A stretch of 16,251 bases of DNA, from NCBI GenBank assembly GCA_015492115.1, contig WGFS01000149.1, positions 1-16,251 of the forward strand. Direction: 5' to 3'. Origin of the DNA: Aquificaceae bacterium (GTDB lineage Bacteria; Aquificota; Aquificia; Aquificales; Aquificaceae). The notes under the pieces were generated by a model that saw only the letters and a list, made by a program, of their open reading frames with translations, was not told where the DNA came from and searched no databases. Positions 12,694 to 16,251 of the stretch are shown piece after piece (positions within the stretch are counted from its first letter, which is position 1; each line of letters starts with the position of its first letter). Made by a program: the position numbers and the translations under genes.

Positions 12694-14655
12694 TCAGTAA
12701 GGCAGTTCGTCTATGAGATCTTTGGCTTCTTTCAGAAAATCTTTAAGTACCTTTAGGGATTCACGAATGTACTTAGACCTGACAGACTCGTCTCGTATAG
12801 AGTATGCGTTTGACAGTATAAAGACGCTGAAGGCCTTTATGGACGGAGACAAAAGGTTTAGCAAAATATACTCACCCTTGGTTTTGCCTTTAGATAATCC
12901 TATGTTTATGATGTACATAAACATATCTGAAAATAGAGACAGTATATACTCTATATCAGCTTTATCAGTTTTATCTATATCCTTGAACTTTTCGTAATAC
13001 CTGCCAAAGTCCTCTTTAAGACCTTTTATTTCCGATTCTACGTTAATATCTTTATAGACATCTGTAGAAAAGGCAGTATTCTTTATGGTCTTTATAACTT
13101 CACTTTTGCCAACGCCTGCATCTTCCAGGCTAATGTTTTCATGTCGCACAGGTTCTGCCCCCTCTATCTTTATGCCGTCGGAAGCGTTGAACACATTGAT
13201 CTTATTGAAAATTTTAATTACGCTTTCTATCGCCTTCTTGGTGTTAAAAAACACATCGTTTGTATATACTTCTCCACCAAAGTTCCCCTCATAAGTCATT
13301 CCAAATTTTATCTCTTTGTCTCTATCTTTCAGGAAGCTGTTTTCAGCGTTATAGTTACTGAGCTTGGAGTGGACTAAATCTAACCTCTTGGTGCCAAGAT
13401 CAACACCGAATAGGTATATGTTTTTAAAACCCATGTTGGCAAAAAGAGACACGCCTGCAGCCGTCACTGTCGGGTTGGAAAAATATATCCTGGGTAAAAA
13501 CTTGGGGAACAGAGGAGAACCAGCATCGTTAGGTTTAAGGAACATGTATTTTTCCTTAAATAATGAAAATACACCAGGATACAACGTATTCATGCCCACA
13601 AAAGTTATACCCTTGAGAAACTTCTGGTCTATCTCTTTGAGTGTTTTATAGGTGGATTTGGTTCTCTCTATCTCTATCTGGAAATCTGGCTTTATACCAG
13701 CCTTATGCAATGCGGACAGAGCTGTTCCACAAGACACTATCAAGGCTCTATCCTGAAACTTTCTTATTGTCTCTATGCTTTCGTCCAAGGAGGGCCCAGA
13801 ACCTACAACGAACACAGGAATATCAAACTCTGAGTTTGAGCCTATAAAGACAGGAATTCTCCTTTTTATATTTTTTACTGTATGCTGTAGGGAGATGTAC
13901 TCATCATCAAAAAATCCCCAGAGGATCCAGCTATTAGGCAGTTCCTCTGCTAATTTATACTTCAGGTTATCAAAGAATTCAGAAGAAAAGTGCTTAAAGA
14001 AAAATATGTACGATATAAAAGACGGGCTTATTCTGTTGAAAAGATGTACAACATCTTCAGTTATTCTTTCAATATCATCACCTAAAATTACATGAAAGCT
14101 CCTCCCTGGTCTGCTAAAGTAATTAAACACCTCCTGCCAATTCAGTGTATATAGGCTCAACTTTAAAAGATCTGGGTTAGGTTCAACCACGATCATGTGT
14201 TGTATGTTATATTTTCTTATGAGCTTTTCTATGTGAAAACCAAAACCTACACCTAATACTATCAGAACCGGTATGTTCTTACCGTCAAAATCAAAGCTCA
14301 AGTTCCCATCTTTGTTGAACTTCCTTGCAATGTCTATAAGTGCTTCACTGCAACGCTTATGAACATGACCAACCTTGGGAACCGTCATTACCTGCTGAGA
14401 AATCAACCTGTCTGGATTTTCAGAGAAAAGTTCAACCTGTTTTTCTGCTATGTAAACAGGATCCTTAGGGTATAAAGGCGAACCGTTAACTATCGCATTT
14501 ATAGAACCTTCATCCCCAACTGTTACCCTCCATTCTATACCCCCATCCTGATTTACCTTTCTGAATATAGAAGGTGCATTTCTCTGAAGGAAAAAATGAT
14601 TTTTTATGTATCTCTCCTTGAGCTCTTTTTCCATTGCTTCAGATTTTGTGCTCAT
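12694..14655 (-). CDS. Maf-type flagellin glycosyltransferase (DUF115/MptE-like domain)
   Basis: A 653-residue cytoplasmic protein of the motility accessory factor family, which attaches nonulosonic acids (pseudaminic or legionaminic acid) to flagellin Ser/Thr. Visible landmarks are a glycine-rich LIVLGVGFGFHIEKLI near 131-146 with an acidic VVEPNP at 156-161, the hallmark VFVVGSGPSLDES at 281-293, TVTAAGVSLFANMGFKNIYLFGVDLG at about 396-421, and the family C-terminal motif FNASDGIKIEGAEPV at 489-503, followed by a helical tail. The start chosen is the ATG at 14655, with no clear ribosome site. An ATG at 14634 preceded by GAAG is an alternative. A longer frame to 14739 would run into pseB. 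The gene is visibly AT-richer than its neighbours, with many AAA, AAT, TTT and ATT/ATA codons. Its position beside fliC and pseBC supports its role. Confidence 0.87.
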   Translation of the reverse strand: MSTKSEAMEKELKERYIKNHFFLQRNAPSIFRKVNQDGGIEWRVTVGDEGSINAIVNGSPLYPKDPVYIAEKQVELFSENPDRLISQQVMTVPKVGHVHKRCSEALIDIARKFNKDGNLSFDFDGKNIPVLIVLGVGFGFHIEKLIRKYNIQHMIVVEPNPDLLKLSLYTLNWQEVFNYFSRPGRSFHVILGDDIERITEDVVHLFNRISPSFISYIFFFKHFSSEFFDNLKYKLAEELPNSWILWGFFDDEYISLQHTVKNIKRRIPVFIGSNSEFDIPVFVVGSGPSLDESIETIRKFQDRALIVSCGTALSALHKAGIKPDFQIEIERTKSTYKTLKEIDQKFLKGITFVGMNTLYPGVFSLFKEKYMFLKPNDAGSPLFPKFLPRIYFSNPTVTAAGVSLFANMGFKNIYLFGVDLGTKRLDLVHSKLSNYNAENSFLKDRDKEIKFGMTYEGNFGGEVYTNDVFFNTKKAIESVIKIFNKINVFNASDGIKIEGAEPVRHENISLEDAGVGKSEVIKTIKNTAFSTDVYKDINVESEIKGLKEDFGRYYEKFKDIDKTDKADIEYILSLFSDMFMYIINIGLSKGKTKGEYILLNLLSPSIKAFSVFILSNAYSIRDESVRSKYIRESLKVLKDFLKEAKDLIDELPY

Positions 14656-14686
14656 AATACAAAAATATACTTTATATTTCTTTAAT
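14656..14686. promoter_or_regulatory. Very short AT-rich divergent promoter region between maf and pseB
   Basis: Only 31 nt, almost entirely A and T, separate the two proposed starts. On the plus strand TATACT at 14666-14671 can serve as a -10 box for pseB; on the minus strand TATAAA/TATATT serve equally for the Maf gene. Neither gene has a Shine-Dalgarno, so both messages may be leaderless or nearly so, and the two promoters must overlap. The -35 elements, if any, would be inside the opposite gene. Confidence 0.4.
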
Positions 14687-15706
14687 ATGCTAAAGGACAA
14701 GACTATACTCATAACGGGTGGTACTGGTTCTTTTGGCAAAAGGTTTGCAAGAGAGCTCCTCAGAAAATTCCCTCAAGTCAGGAAGATCATAATCTTCAGC
14801 AGGGACGAGTTCAAGCAGTTCCAGATGCAGAAGGAGTTTCCTCCGGACAGGTATCCTCAGATAAGGTTCTTCCTTGGAGACATCAGGGACAGAGACAGGT
14901 TATACAGAGCCTTTGAGGGAGTGGATTATGTAGTTCACACCGCTGCGCTCAAACAGGTTCCCATACTTGAGTACAACCCTATAGAGGCGGTCAAAACCAA
15001 CATCTTGGGTGCACAGAACATAATAGAAGCGGCGATAGACAAGGGTGTTAAGAAGGTCGTAGCTCTTTCTACAGACAAGGCGGTAAACCCTGTAAACCTC
15101 TACGGGGCAACCAAGCTGGCTATGGAAAAACTCCTCGTGTCAGCCAACGCCTATGCGGGTGCTAAGGATACATGCTTTTCCGTGGTTAGGTACGGGAACG
15201 TGGTGGGAAGTAGGGGAAGCGTGATTCCCTTCTTCAAGAAGCTGGTGGAGGAGGGCAATAGGGAACTCCCGATAACAGACAAGAGGATGACGAGGTTCTG
15301 GATAACCTTTGACGAGGCGATAGATCTCGTTCTCTTTGCCCTGTCCGAAAGCGTAGGTGGGGAAGTGTTTGTCCCTTACATACCGAGTATGAGGATACTT
15401 GATCTTGCAAGAGCTATATGCCCTGAATGCACTCTGAAGGAGATAGGCATAAGACCGGGAGAGAAGCTACACGAGACCCTTGTCTCTGAAGATGAGGCGA
15501 GGCATACCGTCAGGGTAAAGACCAACGGGAAAACTTACTTCGTTATCCTTCCGGAAACGTGGTTTGAGACCAAACCCTTGCAGAAGTGGGGCGATGGAGA
15601 GAAGCTACCCGAAGGGTTCGTTTTCAGGAGCGATAAAAACGACTGGTGGCTGGGTGTGGAAGAGCTGAAGGACATGATAGATAGGCTTGATATAGAGCTG
15701 GCATGA
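14687..15706 (+). CDS. pseB: UDP-N-acetylglucosamine 4,6-dehydratase/5-epimerase (inverting)
   Basis: A 339-residue extended SDR enzyme, first step of CMP-pseudaminic acid synthesis, turning UDP-GlcNAc into UDP-2-acetamido-2,6-dideoxy-arabino-hexos-4-ulose. The NADP-binding loop TGGTGSFG is at residues 10-17, DIRD at 65-68, and HTAALKQVPILEYNP at 84-98. The active site is ST-D130-K131 and Y139-x3-K143, with D and K in the positions typical of these soluble dehydratases. RYGNVVGSRGSVIPFF (168-183) and RPGEKLHE are family motifs. The start MLKDKTILIT was chosen because the 27 residues before it are AT-rich, hydrophobic and overlap the divergent Maf gene. The stop overlaps the pseC start as ATGA. 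Confidence 0.93.
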   Translation: MLKDKTILITGGTGSFGKRFARELLRKFPQVRKIIIFSRDEFKQFQMQKEFPPDRYPQIRFFLGDIRDRDRLYRAFEGVDYVVHTAALKQVPILEYNPIEAVKTNILGAQNIIEAAIDKGVKKVVALSTDKAVNPVNLYGATKLAMEKLLVSANAYAGAKDTCFSVVRYGNVVGSRGSVIPFFKKLVEEGNRELPITDKRMTRFWITFDEAIDLVLFALSESVGGEVFVPYIPSMRILDLARAICPECTLKEIGIRPGEKLHETLVSEDEARHTVRVKTNGKTYFVILPETWFETKPLQKWGDGEKLPEGFVFRSDKNDWWLGVEELKDMIDRLDIELA

Positions 15707-16251
15707 TACCCTACGGAAGGCAGTTCATAGACGAAGAAGACATAAGGGCTGTGGTTGAGGTTCTGAGGTCTGACTTCATAACACAGGGTCCCAAGGTAAA
15801 GGAGTTTGAGGAGAAGCTCGCCCGATACTGCGGTGCCAAGTACTGTGTGGTCTTTAACTCCGGAACCTCCGCCCTACTGGGGGCATACTACGCCTGCGGT
15901 ATATCTGAAGGAGATGAGGTTATAACGAGTCCCGTGACCTTTGTCGCGACCACCAATATGCTCCTTGTTCTGAGGGCAAGACCCGTATTCGTGGACGTGG
16001 AACCCGATACAGGGAACATAGATGCAAAGTTGATTGAGGGTGCAATAACCGAAAAGACCAAAGCTATAGTCCCCGTCCACTATGCAGGGCACCCGGCTGA
16101 TATGGAGAAGATAAGAAGCGTAGCGGACAGGTATGGCTTAAAGGTTATAGAGGACGCCTGTCATGCTCTGGGGGCTGAGTACAAAGGTTCAAAGATAGGA
16201 AGTTGCAAATATTCGGACGCAACGGTCTTTAGCTTCCATCCCGTGAAGCAC
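15703..16251 (+). CDS. pseC: UDP-4-keto-6-deoxy-AltNAc aminotransferase, N-terminal part
   Basis: The frame opens at the ATG at 15703, inside the pseB stop, and is still open at the window edge, giving 183 residues. It is a DegT/DnrJ/EryC1-type PLP enzyme: IPYGRQFIDEEDI at the N-terminus, the phosphate-contacting GTSALL at 54-59, PVHYAGHPADM at 124-134, D151 in IEDACHALG, and FSFHPVKH ending in the Schiff-base lysine K182. PseC transfers an amino group from glutamate to C4 of the PseB product, the second step toward pseudaminic acid. The coupled overlap with pseB and the neighbouring Maf gene support PseC over other DegT-family aminotransferases. The C-terminal half and remaining pse genes lie beyond the window. 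Confidence 0.92.
   Translation, partial: MIPYGRQFIDEEDIRAVVEVLRSDFITQGPKVKEFEEKLARYCGAKYCVVFNSGTSALLGAYYACGISEGDEVITSPVTFVATTNMLLVLRARPVFVDVEPDTGNIDAKLIEGAITEKTKAIVPVHYAGHPADMEKIRSVADRYGLKVIEDACHALGAEYKGSKIGSCKYSDATVFSFHPVKH

Noticed and set aside
14656..14739. A 28-residue N-terminal extension of the Maf protein to 14739
   Set aside because: It would overlap the pseB coding region by about 50 nt, has unrelated composition, and the family normally starts nearer the charged MSTKSEA segment.

Overview
The window looks like chromosomal DNA of a thermophilic, flagellated bacterium of the Aquificae type (Aquifex/Hydrogenivirga/Thermocrinis-like). The reasons are dense packing, frequent 4-8 nt gene overlaps, heavy use of AGG/AGA arginine and ATA isoleucine codons, charged proteins, a DapL-type aminotransferase and a tRNA nucleotidyltransferase resembling the split CC-/A-adding enzymes known from Aquifex. 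The taxon is inferred; no rRNA or tRNA gene is present.

Left part (1-4364): the N-terminal end of an aminodeoxychorismate/anthranilate synthase component I gene runs leftward off the edge. Divergent from it, across 38 nt, is a plus-strand set of four genes: a small cupin, an LL-diaminopimelate aminotransferase (dapL), a soluble multi-domain sensor (CBS pair, possible degenerate GGDEF, PDC/Cache-like C-terminus), and a histone-deacetylase-fold amidohydrolase with an intact zinc site. The last three are linked by ATGA-type 4-nt overlaps.

Middle (4355-8628): a minus-strand secreted protein made of about seven 48-residue repeats (predicted seven-bladed beta-propeller) converges on the deacetylase gene with a 10-bp 3' overlap. 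Divergent from it are a poly(A) polymerase/tRNA nucleotidyltransferase family gene with an HD domain and moeA (molybdenum cofactor insertion), which overlap by 8 nt. After moeA come two tiny membrane-protein frames: a two-helix frame with no normal start codon and a 33-residue single-helix protein overlapping its stop.

Right part (8633-16251): a minus-strand flagellar filament cluster, fliC (flagellin) > flaG > fliD (cap) > fliS (flagellin chaperone) > a small FliT-like gene. fliC has a clear sigma-28 promoter (TAAA-N15-TCCGATAA) and a strong GC hairpin just after its stop. Upstream on the same strand is an AT-rich Maf-type flagellin glycosyltransferase gene. Divergent from it are pseB and the start of pseC, the first two enzymes of pseudaminic acid synthesis. 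Together these genes encode a filament, its secretion chaperones and the sugar pathway that probably glycosylates the Ser/Thr-rich central part of the flagellin.

I see no CRISPR array, insertion sequence, tRNA or rRNA. The most unusual items are the soluble sensor/deacetylase pair, the start-less two-helix ORF with its 33-aa partner, the short-signal propeller protein, and the compositionally distinct Maf gene.
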